Part shown: piece by piece, positions 35,685 through 47,164 of the stretch
Layout of the letters: every line of letters starts with the position of its first letter
Numbering within the stretch: the first letter of the stretch is position 1
DNA from: Macrococcus hajekii
GTDB taxonomy: Bacteria > Bacillota > Bacilli > Staphylococcales > Staphylococcaceae
Assembly (NCBI RefSeq): GCF_004359505.1
Contig: NZ_SCWE01000001.1
Location: forward strand, 310,001-374,000
Direction of reading: 5' to 3'
Length of the DNA stretch: 64,000 nucleotides
The notes under the pieces: model-generated
The model's input: only the letters and a program-made list of their open reading frames with translations
The model's database searches: none
What the model was told of the DNA's origin: nothing
Program-made: the position numbers and the translations under genes

Positions 35685-37937
35685 ATGTGGTTTAATCTTG
35701 CAGTTGCTGCTTTATGTGGTATTTTATACTGGGAATCTCCTTTATGTGCATGTATCCTTCTGATTATTATTATCTATCAATGTATTTTGAAAAAGCAGTC
35801 AAACCTTCTTTTGATTATCTTTCCTATGGTGATATGTTCTGCATTTTATACGCATCCTTCTCCAGTACCATCTTTTAATTGGCTGGAAAGTGATCAAGGA
35901 CGGCTGACGACCGATTTTACGCTGCTGGATGATCTGGTGGTTGATGGTGATCTGTTGAATGGTACGCTTGAAGTAAACCATCAGAAAGTGCATTTCAGTT
36001 ATTTTATCAAGTCAGAACAGGAGCAAAAAAAGATTGTTCATCATCTGCCTTATTTTCAGCAGTGCAGAAGTATATTGCAGCTGAAAAAACCACTGCCGAA
36101 TACGAATGGTCTGAAATTTGATTATGCAGAAAGTCTGAATCGACAGAATATCCATTACACGGCTGAACTGGAGCATCTTAATATAGATGACTGCAAGCCG
36201 GTTACGCTTGGTATGGTGGATACTGTTAAGCGATACAGGGTAGAACTTGCAGACCGGATGATAAAGACGGACCGGTTTAATATACGTTATGTCACAGCCC
36301 TTACTTTAGGAGATATACGCTTCCTATCATCTGAGGAGCTGGATGTGCTTAAAAATCTAGGTATTTATCACTTATATGCTATCAGTGGCTCCCATGTTGC
36401 GCTTGTCAGTGTGCAGCTTTATTTTATCTTAAAGCGTCTGTATGTGCCTCTCCACTGGTGTACCGCCTTCATGGTCATTTTAATCCCAGTCTATACTATT
36501 CTGACCGGATTATCTCCTTCTGTTATCAGAGCTTCTCTTTTTATTCTTCTATACATGCTGCTTAAAAGATTTGGAATTACCTTGCTTGATAGTTTATCGT
36601 TATCTTTTCTGCTTTTTCTGCTAGTGGATGCTTCAGCAATAGCAGATATCGGGTTCCAGTTATCTTACTTCATTTCACTTTCACTCATCTTCACAAGCAA
36701 TCTCTATCATGACAAAGGTCCTGTGATGCTGCTTATCATAACAGGTCTTATTTCGCAGTTAGCGAGTCTTCCTATTCTCCTGATGAATTTTAATGTTTTC
36801 CAGCCGATCGGTATAGTGACCAACTTATTATTCATCCCTTTTTTCACCTACATTATGTTTCCGCTCTGTACAATTATGTTGATTTTTGAGATGCTGTTTT
36901 ATCATCTGCCTCCCTTTTTTGATGGCTTTTTAATAGCGGTATTTTATATTAATGATTTAATGATTAAGGTCTTTCAGAGGCTGCCGGTCTACCAGTTAAC
37001 AATAGGCAATCAATGGCCGATGTTTTATTTATTTCTGACAGCTATGGTTCTGACAGCTTGTTATCAGCTGAAAAGGGGCTGGCTCTATTTAATTGTTAGC
37101 CTCCTTTTAATATCAGGGTTGATGGCAGGATGGATGTACGTTCAGCCGCATGCAGAACGGATGACATTTATTGATGTGGGGCAAGGGGACAGCGCCATAC
37201 TGGAGAGCGGCGGCCAGGTGATGATTACGGATACAGGAGGACGTATCGAGTTACCCAAAGAGGATTGGCAGAAGAGAAGAAAGGTGAATGCTGCTATCCA
37301 TTTTAATGTTTTAGCTTTTTTAAAGGAGAGCGGATATAGTAAAGTGGATTACTTGCTTCTGACACATCCAGATGCTGATCATTTCGGTGAAGCAGTTCAC
37401 CTCCTTGAAAATATTAAAGTTGATTCTATTATCTTAAATACGGCTGCCCCCGGTAATGAGAAATATCAGCCGCTTATAGAGCTGGCAGCAGAAAGAGGCA
37501 CTAGGCTGATTGATGCTGGACAAATGGCAAGTTTCCAAGTGGGGAGAGCCCGCGTTGAACTCCTTAACACAGACGGGCATTTCAACGATGAAAATGACAG
37601 CAGCATCGTGTCAAGAGTGACTCTTGACCGAATCTACATGCTGATGGCGGATTTGCCACTCGCGGGTGAAACGATATTAGAAGACAGGATATGCAGCAGG
37701 CCTGCTGATGTGCTTAAAGTGGGACATCATGGCAGCAAGACAAGCACTTCGGACGTCCTATTGAACTGTCTGAAACCTAAATATGCAGTGATATCAGCAG
37801 GAAGAAACAATCGCTTCGGTCATCCTCATACTGAGGTTATTGAGAAGCTGCAGAGTAGAGACATCACTATATTAAACACGCAGTCTGAGGGTAAGGTTGA
37901 GTTCACGAATAGAATGACCACAGGAAAAAATCCATAA
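35685..37937 (+). CDS. comEC: DNA internalisation channel protein ComEC/Rec2
   Basis: Polytopic membrane protein of 750 residues thought to form the channel for single-stranded DNA. Hydrophobic N-terminal segments precede an OB-like extracellular domain (about 95-190). The Competence domain follows with about eight membrane segments, including ALTLGDIRFL and LYAISGSHVALVS. A C-terminal metallo-beta-lactamase-like domain has DVGQGDSAI, LLTHPDADHFGEA and VGHHGSKTSTS, a likely nuclease. The ATG at 35685 follows AAAGGAGG. The reading frame is intact, so the uptake machinery seems functional at this locus. Confidence 0.95.
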   Translation: MWFNLAVAALCGILYWESPLCACILLIIIIYQCILKKQSNLLLIIFPMVICSAFYTHPSPVPSFNWLESDQGRLTTDFTLLDDLVVDGDLLNGTLEVNHQKVHFSYFIKSEQEQKKIVHHLPYFQQCRSILQLKKPLPNTNGLKFDYAESLNRQNIHYTAELEHLNIDDCKPVTLGMVDTVKRYRVELADRMIKTDRFNIRYVTALTLGDIRFLSSEELDVLKNLGIYHLYAISGSHVALVSVQLYFILKRLYVPLHWCTAFMVILIPVYTILTGLSPSVIRASLFILLYMLLKRFGITLLDSLSLSFLLFLLVDASAIADIGFQLSYFISLSLIFTSNLYHDKGPVMLLIITGLISQLASLPILLMNFNVFQPIGIVTNLLFIPFFTYIMFPLCTIMLIFEMLFYHLPPFFDGFLIAVFYINDLMIKVFQRLPVYQLTIGNQWPMFYLFLTAMVLTACYQLKRGWLYLIVSLLLISGLMAGWMYVQPHAERMTFIDVGQGDSAILESGGQVMITDTGGRIELPKEDWQKRRKVNAAIHFNVLAFLKESGYSKVDYLLLTHPDADHFGEAVHLLENIKVDSIILNTAAPGNEKYQPLIELAAERGTRLIDAGQMASFQVGRARVELLNTDGHFNDENDSSIVSRVTLDRIYMLMADLPLAGETILEDRICSRPADVLKVGHHGSKTSTSDVLLNCLKPKYAVISAGRNNRFGHPHTEVIEKLQSRDITILNTQSEGKVEFTNRMTTGKNP

Positions 37938-37942
37938 AAAAA

Positions 37943-37961
37943 GACTGGAAAATATCCAGTC
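37943..37961. terminator. Terminator between comEC and yqzM
   Basis: GACTGGA-AAATA-TCCAGTC stem. The A-run on the left gives a strong T-run on the minus strand for yqzM; on the plus strand the T-run is weaker. Confidence 0.8.
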
Positions 37962-37964
37962 AGT

Positions 37965-38099
37965 TTAATTTGCTAACAGTGCAAAAATTTGGGCGATGAT
38001 ATAGATTGTAGCAAATGCACCGAACCCAATGCCCATTGCATATACAGAGTCTTTTACATCATTATTTTTAGATTGTACATCCTGTTCAAAATGATTCAT
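37965..38099 (-). CDS. yqzM: YqzM family small membrane protein, 44 residues
   Basis: Short minus-strand gene between comEC and holA, the same place and orientation as yqzM in B. subtilis. The protein begins MNHFEQDVQSKNNDVKDSVY and continues with one membrane helix (about residues 22-42). GGAGGTTG precedes the ATG at 38099. The match to YqzM rests on the N-terminal pattern QSKxNDVxDS and on position. Its function is unknown. Confidence 0.85.
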   Translation of the reverse strand: MNHFEQDVQSKNNDVKDSVYAMGIGFGAFATIYIIAQIFALLAN

Positions 38100-38186
38100 G
38101 TCATCAACCTCCAGTTGTTTTAAGTATATGATAATTCTATAAAAAAAGCTATAATGAAATTAAGTTTTATTAAGGGAGTTCTTGAT

Positions 38187-39155
38187 GTGAATACGATTAT
38201 AATCAATCATGGTGTCATTCCAGAGCTGGTAGCAGAGAAAACAGATGCCATCGTAAAAGAACTGCTGCCAGAAGTAGACGAGTTTAATTTTGCTAAATAT
38301 GACATGCTGGAGACGCCGGTACAGGCCGTTATAGAGGATGCAATGACCATCCCTTTTCTCAGTGACTTAAAAGTAATAGTCGTTAAAAACAGCTATCTTT
38401 TCACAGGAGATAAACCGAGAACGGCTATCGAACATCATCTCGATACGCTCGCTGAATTTATTGAACACTTCAAAGGGCCGAATGTCGTCATCTTTGAAGT
38501 CTTAAATGATAAGCTGGATGAAAGAAAGAAAATAGTGAAGAATGTAAAAAAACTGCATCAAGTAAATAAAATAGATGCATTGGATGAAATGGCATTAAAA
38601 AAATGGGTTAAACAACAGCTTAACGCGCAGTTCAAGGATATTAAACAGGATGCACTGGATGAGCTCATTCAACTGACTGGAGCAGATTATAAACTTGTGG
38701 TGAATGAAATGAAGAAGCTGCTCCTATATATCGGTGATGATGCCATTATCACGAAGTCTCATGTGCAGGCTATCGTTTCCAGAAGTCTTGAACAGAACGT
38801 TTTTCTGCTGACGGACTATATTACTACTAATCGTAAAAAGGAAGCCATTGCACTGGTGAAAGATTTGATCAATATGAAAGAAGAGCCGATTAAACTGCTG
38901 GCTCTCATCAGTGGACAATATCGACTCTTTTATCAGACAAAGATCCTCAGTCAGAGAGGCTTCAGTGAAGTACAGATTGCTAAACAGCTGAAAGCTCATC
39001 CTTACCGTGTTAAATTAGCGCTTAGAAAAGCAGGTAAGATGAATCTGAGTGATATTTTGAAGGTTATGTCAGCTTGTGCTGAAACTGACTATCAGCTTAA
39101 ATCCTCTTATATGGATAAGGTGCTTATTCTTGAACTCTTTATTTTGAACATATAA
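38187..39155 (+). CDS. holA: DNA polymerase III subunit delta
   Basis: Clamp-loader subunit that opens the beta sliding clamp. The 322-residue protein starts at the GTG at 38187 with TAAGGGAG upstream; in-frame codons from 38154 lie before this site. N-terminal AAA+-like domains and C-terminal collar domain (LALISGQYRLFYQTKILSQ) fit the YqeN/HolA family. It is convergent with rpsT, sharing one terminator. Confidence 0.93.
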   Translation: MNTIIINHGVIPELVAEKTDAIVKELLPEVDEFNFAKYDMLETPVQAVIEDAMTIPFLSDLKVIVVKNSYLFTGDKPRTAIEHHLDTLAEFIEHFKGPNVVIFEVLNDKLDERKKIVKNVKKLHQVNKIDALDEMALKKWVKQQLNAQFKDIKQDALDELIQLTGADYKLVVNEMKKLLLYIGDDAIITKSHVQAIVSRSLEQNVFLLTDYITTNRKKEAIALVKDLINMKEEPIKLLALISGQYRLFYQTKILSQRGFSEVQIAKQLKAHPYRVKLALRKAGKMNLSDILKVMSACAETDYQLKSSYMDKVLILELFILNI

Positions 39156-39157
39156 AA

Positions 39158-39179
39158 AAAGCCCGCATCAGCGGGCTTT
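39158..39179. terminator. Bidirectional terminator between holA and rpsT
   Basis: AAAGCCCGC-ATCA-GCGGGCTTT stem with A-run on the left, serving both converging genes. Confidence 0.9.
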
Positions 39180-39182
39180 CAA

Positions 39183-39431
39183 TTATTTAGAACGCATAAC
39201 TTGTGATTTTAAACGTCCAGCTTTATTTGAATGAATTAAGTTGTTTTTAGCAGCTTTATCAATCTTTTTAACAGCTGAGCTTACTAATTCCTGTTTGTTA
39301 TCAGCGTTGTTTTCGATCGCAGCTTTCGCGTTTTTAATAGCAGAACGCATATCATTCTTTTGAGAGATATTCGCATCTTGAGCTTTTTGACTAGTCGTCA
39401 CGCGTTTAATAGCAGATTTGATGTTTGGCAT
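39183..39431 (-). CDS. rpsT: 30S ribosomal protein bS20
   Basis: Primary 16S rRNA binding protein of 82 residues, highly basic, beginning MPNIKSAIKRVTTSQKA. The ATG at 39431 is six or seven bases after AGGAGG; upstream in-frame codons are in the leader. It is divergent from lepA, the usual arrangement in Firmicutes. Confidence 0.96.
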   Translation of the reverse strand: MPNIKSAIKRVTTSQKAQDANISQKNDMRSAIKNAKAAIENNADNKQELVSSAVKKIDKAAKNNLIHSNKAGRLKSQVMRSK

Positions 39432-39596
39432 GATGTCACCTCCTAAAAATATTACACGTATGTGTTTCATTGCAACAAGAAATATTTTATCAAAATACAG
39501 GACGCATTGCAATCGTAAATTTAAAACTGATTGAAGTAAGGTCTTATAGTTGATATAATCATTAGTATTGAATAAGAAAGAAAGTTGGTTCTCGGA

Positions 39597-41420
39597 ATGA
39601 ACAATGAAGAACGTTTAACAAGGCAGCAAAAAATAAGAAATTTCTCAATCATTGCACATATTGACCACGGAAAGTCGACTCTTGCTGACCGTATACTTGA
39701 AAATACAAAATCTGTCGCTTCACGCGAAATGAAGTCACAGCTTCTGGACTCCATGGATCTTGAACGTGAACGAGGCATCACGATTAAATTAAATGCTGTT
39801 CAGCTGAACTATACAGCGAATGACGGTGAAACCTATATCTTCCACTTGATTGATACACCAGGTCACGTCGATTTCACTTACGAGGTTTCGCGTAGTCTTG
39901 CAGCATGTGAAGGGGCAATTCTTGTTGTCGATGCAGCTCAAGGAATTGAAGCGCAGACACTTGCGAATGTCTATCTCGCACTGGATAATGATCTGGAACT
40001 GATTCCTGTTATCAACAAGATTGACCTGCCTGCTGCAGAACCTGAACGTGTAAAGCAGGAGATTGAAGATGTCATCGGGCTTGATGCATCAGACGCAGTG
40101 CTCGCATCTGCTAAAGCAAATATCGGTATCGATGAAATTCTTGAACAGATCGTTGAACTTGTACCCCCACCGGCAGGTGATCCAGAAGCACCGCTTAAAG
40201 CCCTGATCTTTGACAGTGCATTCGATGCCTATCGCGGAGTTATCTCATCTATTCGGGTTATTGATGGTACGGTTAAAGCAGGCGATAAAATACGCATGAT
40301 GGCGACGGGTAAAGATTTCGAAGTCGTGGAAGTAGGGATTAATACTCCGAAACAACTGCCTGTTGCAGAATTAACAGTGGGTGATGTCGGTTATATTACA
40401 GCATCAATTAAAAATGTCGCTGACTCAAATGTAGGGGATACGATCACACTTGCTAATAATCCTGCTGCTGAACCGCTGCAAGGTTATAAAAAAATGAATC
40501 CGATGGTGTTCTGCGGGGTTTATCCGATTGATACAAGTAAATATAATGACTTACGTGAAGCGCTTGAAAAACTTCAGCTGAATGATGCTTCTCTTGAGTT
40601 TGAAGCTGAGACTTCCCAGGCACTAGGTTTTGGTTTCCGGGTCGGTTTCCTTGGGCTGCTGCATATGGAGATTATTCAGGAACGTATCGAGCGTGAGTTC
40701 GGCATTGAACTGATTGCTACAGCACCATCTGTTATCTATAACTGTCTGATGACTGACGGTAGTGAGGTCATTGTTGATAATCCGTCAAAAATGCCGGACC
40801 CACAGAAGATTGATCAGATTTTCGAGCCCTATGTTAAAGCGAGCATTATGGTACCGAATGATTACGTCGGTTCAGTAATGGAGCTCTGTCAGAAAAAACG
40901 CGGTAATTTCCAGACGATGGACTATATGGATGATATTCGTGTCAATATTATATATGAGCTGCCTTTATCTGAAATTGTCTTTGATTTCTTCGATCAGCTT
41001 AAATCAAATACGAAAGGTTATGCATCATTTGATTATGAGCTCATTGGTTATCAGGAAAGCCGTCTTGTGAAGATGGATATTCTGCTGAACGGTGAATCAG
41101 TCGATGCTCTGAGTTTTATCGTCCATCGCGATTTTGCCTATGAACGTGGCAAGGTCATCGTAGAGAAGCTGAAAACGTTGATTCCACGTCAGCAGTTCGA
41201 AGTACCCATCCAGGCAGCGATTGGTCAGAAGATTGTTGCGAGAACGAATATCAAATCTATCGGTAAAAACGTACTTGCAAAATGTTACGGCGGGGATATC
41301 AGCCGTAAGCGTAAGTTACTTGAAAAACAAAAAGCCGGTAAAGCAAAAATGAAAGCAGTGGGTTCTGTAGAAATACCACAGGAAGCTTTCCTTGCTGTAC
41401 TTAAAATGGATGAAGAATAA
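39597..41420 (+). CDS. lepA: Elongation factor 4 (LepA)
   Basis: Translational GTPase of 607 residues that back-translocates or aids 30S maturation. The G1 motif AHIDHGKST is near residue 20-28, then DTPGH, NKIDLP, and the LepA-specific C-terminal domain ending [17 protein letters not shown]. The ATG at 39597 (MNNEERL) matches the usual staphylococcal N-terminus; the ribosome binding site is weak (GAAAGAAAG). A terminator follows the stop directly. Confidence 0.95.
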   Translation: MNNEERLTRQQKIRNFSIIAHIDHGKSTLADRILENTKSVASREMKSQLLDSMDLERERGITIKLNAVQLNYTANDGETYIFHLIDTPGHVDFTYEVSRSLAACEGAILVVDAAQGIEAQTLANVYLALDNDLELIPVINKIDLPAAEPERVKQEIEDVIGLDASDAVLASAKANIGIDEILEQIVELVPPPAGDPEAPLKALIFDSAFDAYRGVISSIRVIDGTVKAGDKIRMMATGKDFEVVEVGINTPKQLPVAELTVGDVGYITASIKNVADSNVGDTITLANNPAAEPLQGYKKMNPMVFCGVYPIDTSKYNDLREALEKLQLNDASLEFEAETSQALGFGFRVGFLGLLHMEIIQERIEREFGIELIATAPSVIYNCLMTDGSEVIVDNPSKMPDPQKIDQIFEPYVKASIMVPNDYVGSVMELCQKKRGNFQTMDYMDDIRVNIIYELPLSEIVFDFFDQLKSNTKGYASFDYELIGYQESRLVKMDILLNGESVDALSFIVHRDFAYERGKVIVEKLKTLIPRQQFEVPIQAAIGQKIVARTNIKSIGKNVLAKCYGGDISRKRKLLEKQKAGKAKMKAVGSVEIPQEAFLAVLKMDEE

Positions 41421-41444
41421 AAGTGGCTGTCGCCACTTTTTTTT
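41421..41444 (+). terminator. Terminator after lepA
   Basis: AAGTGGC-TGTC-GCCACTT stem plus T-run, starting right after the lepA stop. Confidence 0.9.
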
Positions 41445-41459
41445 ATGGAAGGAGTTCAT

Positions 41460-42572
41460 ATGACGAGTCTTTATATACACATCCCCTTTTGTAACCGAAT
41501 ATGTACATACTGTGATTTCAACAAATTCCTGATTAAAAATCAGCCTGTTGATGAATATCTGGACTGCCTTGTGAAAGAGCTGGAAACGATACCTGCAGAA
41601 CTAGATACAGTCTTTATTGGCGGAGGTACGCCTACATCGCTGAATGATAGACAGCTTGAGCGATTGCTTCAATTTATTCAGTCCCATTTCCGGATTGCTG
41701 CTGAGTTCTCAATGGAAGCAAATCCGGATGAATTGACTGCCTCGAAAATTCACCTGATGAAATTATATGGAGTCAACCGTTTGAGTCTAGGGGTACAGAC
41801 ATTTGACGATGAACTATTGAAATTGCTTGGCCGTACTCACCAGTCTGTGGATATTGAACGGGCAGTGGATACTGCTAAATCATCCGGCATTCAGTCTGTC
41901 AGTATTGATCTCATGTATCATCTGCCGACACAGACACTGGACCAGGTGAAAATCGATCTTGAAAAAGCACTTGAACTTGATATTGACCATATCTCCAGCT
42001 ATTCACTCATTCTGGAACCTAAGACACAGTTCTATAACCAGTATAGAAAGGGTATGCTGCAGCTGCCAGACGCGACATTGGCGGCAGATATGTATCGTTA
42101 TACGATCTCAAGGTTAGCGCAATCTGAGTTTAAACAGTACGAAATCTCGAATTTTGCAAAACCTGGTCATGAGTCGCTACATAATAAAGTTTACTGGCAG
42201 AACAAAGAATACTACGGAGCGGGTGCTGGAAGTCACGGTTATATCGACGGACAGCGCTATTATAATATTGCGCCTGTGCCTCATTATATAAAAGCGATGC
42301 ATCAGGGTGATGCGGTGAAAGAAGTTCATGCAGTATCGAGAGAAGAGTCGATGGAGGAGTTTATGTTTTTAGGCTTACGTCTGAACGAAGGAGTTTCAAA
42401 GTCGATATTCAGTGAACGCTATGGTGTAACTATTGAAAGTATATTCGGAGAAGTGCTTCAGCAACTTGAAGCAGCCCGTCAGATTGTGGTCGCTGAAGAC
42501 CGGATATATATGACGGAAGAAGGCCGCATGGTCGGTAACGATGTGTTCGAAAAATTCTTATTATCTGTCTAG
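41460..42572 (+). CDS. hemW: Radical SAM heme chaperone HemW
   Basis: Radical SAM protein of 370 residues related to coproporphyrinogen oxidase HemN but acting as a heme chaperone. The iron-sulfur motif CNRICTYCDF (CxxxCxxC) is at about residues 12-21. GGGTPT follows, and a HemW C-terminal winged domain (EEFMFLGLRLNEGVS) is present. It lacks the extra cysteine pattern of true HemN. The ATG at 41460 follows AAGGAG; the ATG at 41445 is upstream of that site. It lies between lepA and hrcA as in other Firmicutes. Confidence 0.92.
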   Translation: MTSLYIHIPFCNRICTYCDFNKFLIKNQPVDEYLDCLVKELETIPAELDTVFIGGGTPTSLNDRQLERLLQFIQSHFRIAAEFSMEANPDELTASKIHLMKLYGVNRLSLGVQTFDDELLKLLGRTHQSVDIERAVDTAKSSGIQSVSIDLMYHLPTQTLDQVKIDLEKALELDIDHISSYSLILEPKTQFYNQYRKGMLQLPDATLAADMYRYTISRLAQSEFKQYEISNFAKPGHESLHNKVYWQNKEYYGAGAGSHGYIDGQRYYNIAPVPHYIKAMHQGDAVKEVHAVSREESMEEFMFLGLRLNEGVSKSIFSERYGVTIESIFGEVLQQLEAARQIVVAEDRIYMTEEGRMVGNDVFEKFLLSV

Positions 42573-42582
42573 AACTTATGAA

Positions 42583-42611
42583 TTGACATACTTTGACCAA
42601 TTTGATAAATT
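42583..42611 (+). promoter_or_regulatory. Promoter of the hrcA-dnaK operon
   Basis: Perfect TTGACA at 42583-42588 and TAAATT at 42606-42611 with a 17-base spacer, just upstream of the CIRCE operator. Confidence 0.75.
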
Positions 42612-42615
42612 AATA

Positions 42616-42642
42616 TTAGCACTTCGGATAGAAGAGTGCTAA
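42616..42642. promoter_or_regulatory. CIRCE operator (HrcA binding site)
   Basis: TTAGCACTT-N9-GAGTGCTAA matches the CIRCE inverted repeat with one mismatch in the left arm (T in place of C at its last base). It is 12 bases before hrcA and downstream of the -10, so bound HrcA would block initiation until heat stress. Confidence 0.95.
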
Positions 42643-42653
42643 AGAGGTGAAAT

Positions 42654-43541
42654 ATGCTCACGAATAGACAAGAGACTTTATTGAACACTTTAGTTGAAGA
42701 CTTTGTTGAAAGTGGTGTACCTGTAGGCTCGAAGACATTGATGACTAACCATCAACTGTCTATCAGTTCAGCTACTATCCGTGCTGAACTAAAAAAGCTT
42801 GAAGAGCAGGGATTCATCCAGAAAACTCATATTTCTTCCGGCCGTATCCCTTCATTAGAAGGTTACAGGCATTATATCAGGACGCTGCAGCATGAACATC
42901 AGGATGCGATGATTCAGCGAGAAGATGTTGAACAGCTGGCTGATTATATCGCAGCAGATATGCATTATTTTTCAGTGGTGACCGGTCATAAGGAGCGGAC
43001 ATTGAAGTCTATTCATATCGCAGCGGTCAGTCGTTCATTACTGATTGTCCTCATATATAGTGATGGTGATGTTGATCATGAGCAGCTTGATTGGCACGAA
43101 ACAGTTACAATGGAGGAGATACAGCAGATCAATGAATATTTAAATGCTGTTCTATATGAATCGAATGCTATAAAAGCGCCTTTTAATACACGCCTTGTTT
43201 CGTTTATCGAAGAATATGTAGATAAACGACTGGCAGCTCCGGATCCTGTTATACATAGAGCAGGTCAGGAATTTTTATTTGAGGCAGTCGCGCATCATGA
43301 TGTGCAGCACATCAAAAATCTGCTGTCATTTATTGAATCGGATGCATTTATTTCAAAGCTTATTAGTATGAATGACGATTTAATCAATGTTAGAATAGGA
43401 CAGGAAATCGATGCGAGGCTGACAAACGTCTCTCTTGTCACTAAACCTGTACATACATCAGATTTTGATGGAAGGGTCGCTGTGATGGGACCGATTGTCA
43501 TGAGTTATCGCAAAGTTTTTGAAAGTCTGAGTGCACTTTAA
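42654..43541 (+). CDS. hrcA: Heat-inducible transcription repressor HrcA
   Basis: Repressor of the dnaK and groE operons through CIRCE. The 295-residue protein has the N-terminal winged helix (ETLLNTLVEDFVESGVPVGS, then SATIRAELKKLEEQGFI, HISSGRIPS) and a GAF-like and dimerisation domain ending IAVMGPIVMSYRKVFESL-like. It is about 30 residues shorter than the S. aureus protein as I remember it (325), apparently through loss in the middle. The frame is intact. AAAGAGGTGA precedes the ATG at 42654, which follows the CIRCE site. Confidence 0.93.
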   Translation: MLTNRQETLLNTLVEDFVESGVPVGSKTLMTNHQLSISSATIRAELKKLEEQGFIQKTHISSGRIPSLEGYRHYIRTLQHEHQDAMIQREDVEQLADYIAADMHYFSVVTGHKERTLKSIHIAAVSRSLLIVLIYSDGDVDHEQLDWHETVTMEEIQQINEYLNAVLYESNAIKAPFNTRLVSFIEEYVDKRLAAPDPVIHRAGQEFLFEAVAHHDVQHIKNLLSFIESDAFISKLISMNDDLINVRIGQEIDARLTNVSLVTKPVHTSDFDGRVAVMGPIVMSYRKVFESLSAL

Positions 43542-43554
43542 GGAGGATATTTGA

Positions 43555-44100
43555 ATGACGGAAGAAAAAAACGTTCAGGAAGAAACCCTTCCAACTGAAG
43601 CAGTAACAGCTGAAGCACCCGTTGACAGTGAACCGATCGATATAGATGGGGATGGACTTGAAACTAAAGTAGCAGAACTTGAAGAATCGCTTCAAGCAAG
43701 TGAAGAAAAATATTTAAGATTATATGCAGAATTTGAAAACTATAAAAAACGTACGCGTACAGAGCTGGAAACTGAGAAGACATATCGTTCTCAGGCAGTG
43801 TTAAGAGATATTATTCCAACATTGGACAATATCGAGCGCGCTCTTAGTCAGACAAGTGCTGATGCATCACTGACTAAAGGTGTACAGATGGTCTATGATA
43901 ATTTAATCAGCGCTCTGACTGAACATGGACTTGAAAAAATAGAAGCACAGGATCAACCGTTTGATCCAAACTTCCATCAGGCAGTGATGCAGGAAAAAGA
44001 TGAATCAAAGGATTCAGGTATCGTGCTTGAGGAATTACAAAAAGGCTATAAATTAAAAGAACGTGTACTCAGACCATCAATGGTTAAAGTAAACGAATAA
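43555..44100 (+). CDS. grpE: Nucleotide exchange factor GrpE
   Basis: Dimeric exchange factor that releases ADP from DnaK. The 181-residue protein has an acidic, poorly conserved N-terminus (about 1-45), a long coiled coil, and the conserved wing region HQAVMQEKDESKDSGIVLEE with the final YKLKERVLRPSMVKV. AAGGAGGA precedes the ATG. Second gene of the CIRCE operon. Confidence 0.95.
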   Translation: MTEEKNVQEETLPTEAVTAEAPVDSEPIDIDGDGLETKVAELEESLQASEEKYLRLYAEFENYKKRTRTELETEKTYRSQAVLRDIIPTLDNIERALSQTSADASLTKGVQMVYDNLISALTEHGLEKIEAQDQPFDPNFHQAVMQEKDESKDSGIVLEELQKGYKLKERVLRPSMVKVNE

Positions 44101-45948
<1,848 letters not shown>

Positions 45949-45960
45949 TAATGTACATTA

Positions 45961-45995
45961 AAAAGTCAAAGTCAATTTATTGACTTTGGCTTTTT
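45961..45995 (+). terminator. Terminator between dnaK and dnaJ
   Basis: A 15-bp stem (arms 45961-45975 and 45980-45994, with one G-T pair) and T-run. It lies inside the operon, so it probably lowers expression of dnaJ relative to dnaK. Confidence 0.85.
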
Positions 45996-46025
45996 CTTAA
46001 TTGATTGAGAAAAGGAGAATGACGA

Positions 46026-47162
46026 GTGGCAAAACGAGATTACTACGAAGTACTTGGATTATCCAAAGGTGCTTCAAAAGATGAAATCAAAAAAGCATAT
46101 CGTAAATTATCAAAAAAATATCATCCAGATATCAATAAGGAAGAAGGAGCAGATGAGAAGTTCAAGGAGCTTTCTGAAGCCTATGAAGTGCTGAGTGATG
46201 ATCAGAAAAAGGTGCAGTATGATCAGTTCGGCCATGCTGGCATGGGTCAAGGCGGCGGTTTCGGCGGCGGCTTTGGTGGTGCAGATTTCGGTGGCGGTTT
46301 CGGTGGCTTTGAAGATATCTTCAGCTCATTCTTCGGCGGTGGTGGTTCAAGACGTGATCCTAATGCGCCGCGTAAAGGGAATGACCTGCAGTATCAGATG
46401 GATATCGATTTTGAAGATGCCGTTTTCGGTGCAGATAAAGAAGTGACTGTCCGTAAACAAGTAGTGTGTGACACTTGTGAGGGTACAGGAGCTAAGCCGG
46501 GGACTAAAGTTAATAACTGTTCAACATGTCACGGGCGTGGGCAGGTTGCTGTTGAGCAGGAGACACCGTTTGGTAGAATCCGTTCAGAACGTCCATGTCC
46601 TGACTGTGGGGGCATAGGTAAAGAATTCGAAGAGACATGTGCAGATTGTCACGGCAGCGGTATTAGAGTGAAGAACGTCACGATAGAAGTTAAAGTTCCA
46701 GCTGGTGTAGATAATGGACAGCAGATCCGTATTGCAGGACAGGGCGAACCGGGTATCAATGGCGGTCCTGCCGGCGATTTATATGTTGCTTTCCGTGTGT
46801 CAGAACATCCAGACTTTGAACGTGATGGCGACGATATCTTCTACGATCTGAAACTATCATTTGCGCAAGCAGCACTGGGTGATGAGATTGAAGTCCCAAC
46901 GCTGGATGGTCGAGTCAAACTGACAATACCATCAGGTACACAGACAGGTAAACGTTTCCGTCTGAAAGATAAAGGGATTCAAAATGTCCATGGTTACGGC
47001 AAAGGTGATCTATATGTGACAGCCACAGTGGTTACACCGACTAAAATGACTGATCATCAAATAGAGTTACTGCGAGAATTTGCAGAGATTGATGGTGAAG
47101 AACTCAACGAGCAGAATGAAAACTTTTTCGAAAAAACAAGACGTTTCTTCAGAGGAGAATAG
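46026..47162 (+). CDS. dnaJ: Molecular chaperone DnaJ (Hsp40)
   Basis: Co-chaperone that stimulates DnaK ATPase activity. The 378-residue protein has a J domain with the HPD motif at about 33-35 (YHPDIN) and a Gly/Phe-rich linker (about 75-110). Four CxxCxGxG zinc repeats follow ([32 protein letters not shown]), then the C-terminal substrate domains. The start is a GTG at 46026 with AAAGGAG upstream. Confidence 0.97.
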   Translation: MAKRDYYEVLGLSKGASKDEIKKAYRKLSKKYHPDINKEEGADEKFKELSEAYEVLSDDQKKVQYDQFGHAGMGQGGGFGGGFGGADFGGGFGGFEDIFSSFFGGGGSRRDPNAPRKGNDLQYQMDIDFEDAVFGADKEVTVRKQVVCDTCEGTGAKPGTKVNNCSTCHGRGQVAVEQETPFGRIRSERPCPDCGGIGKEFEETCADCHGSGIRVKNVTIEVKVPAGVDNGQQIRIAGQGEPGINGGPAGDLYVAFRVSEHPDFERDGDDIFYDLKLSFAQAALGDEIEVPTLDGRVKLTIPSGTQTGKRFRLKDKGIQNVHGYGKGDLYVTATVVTPTKMTDHQIELLREFAEIDGEELNEQNENFFEKTRRFFRGE

Positions 47163-47164
47163 TT

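Noticed and set aside
46250-46345. Repetitive GGCGGT-type sequence
   Set aside because: This is the Gly/Phe-rich linker of DnaJ, not a separate repeat element.
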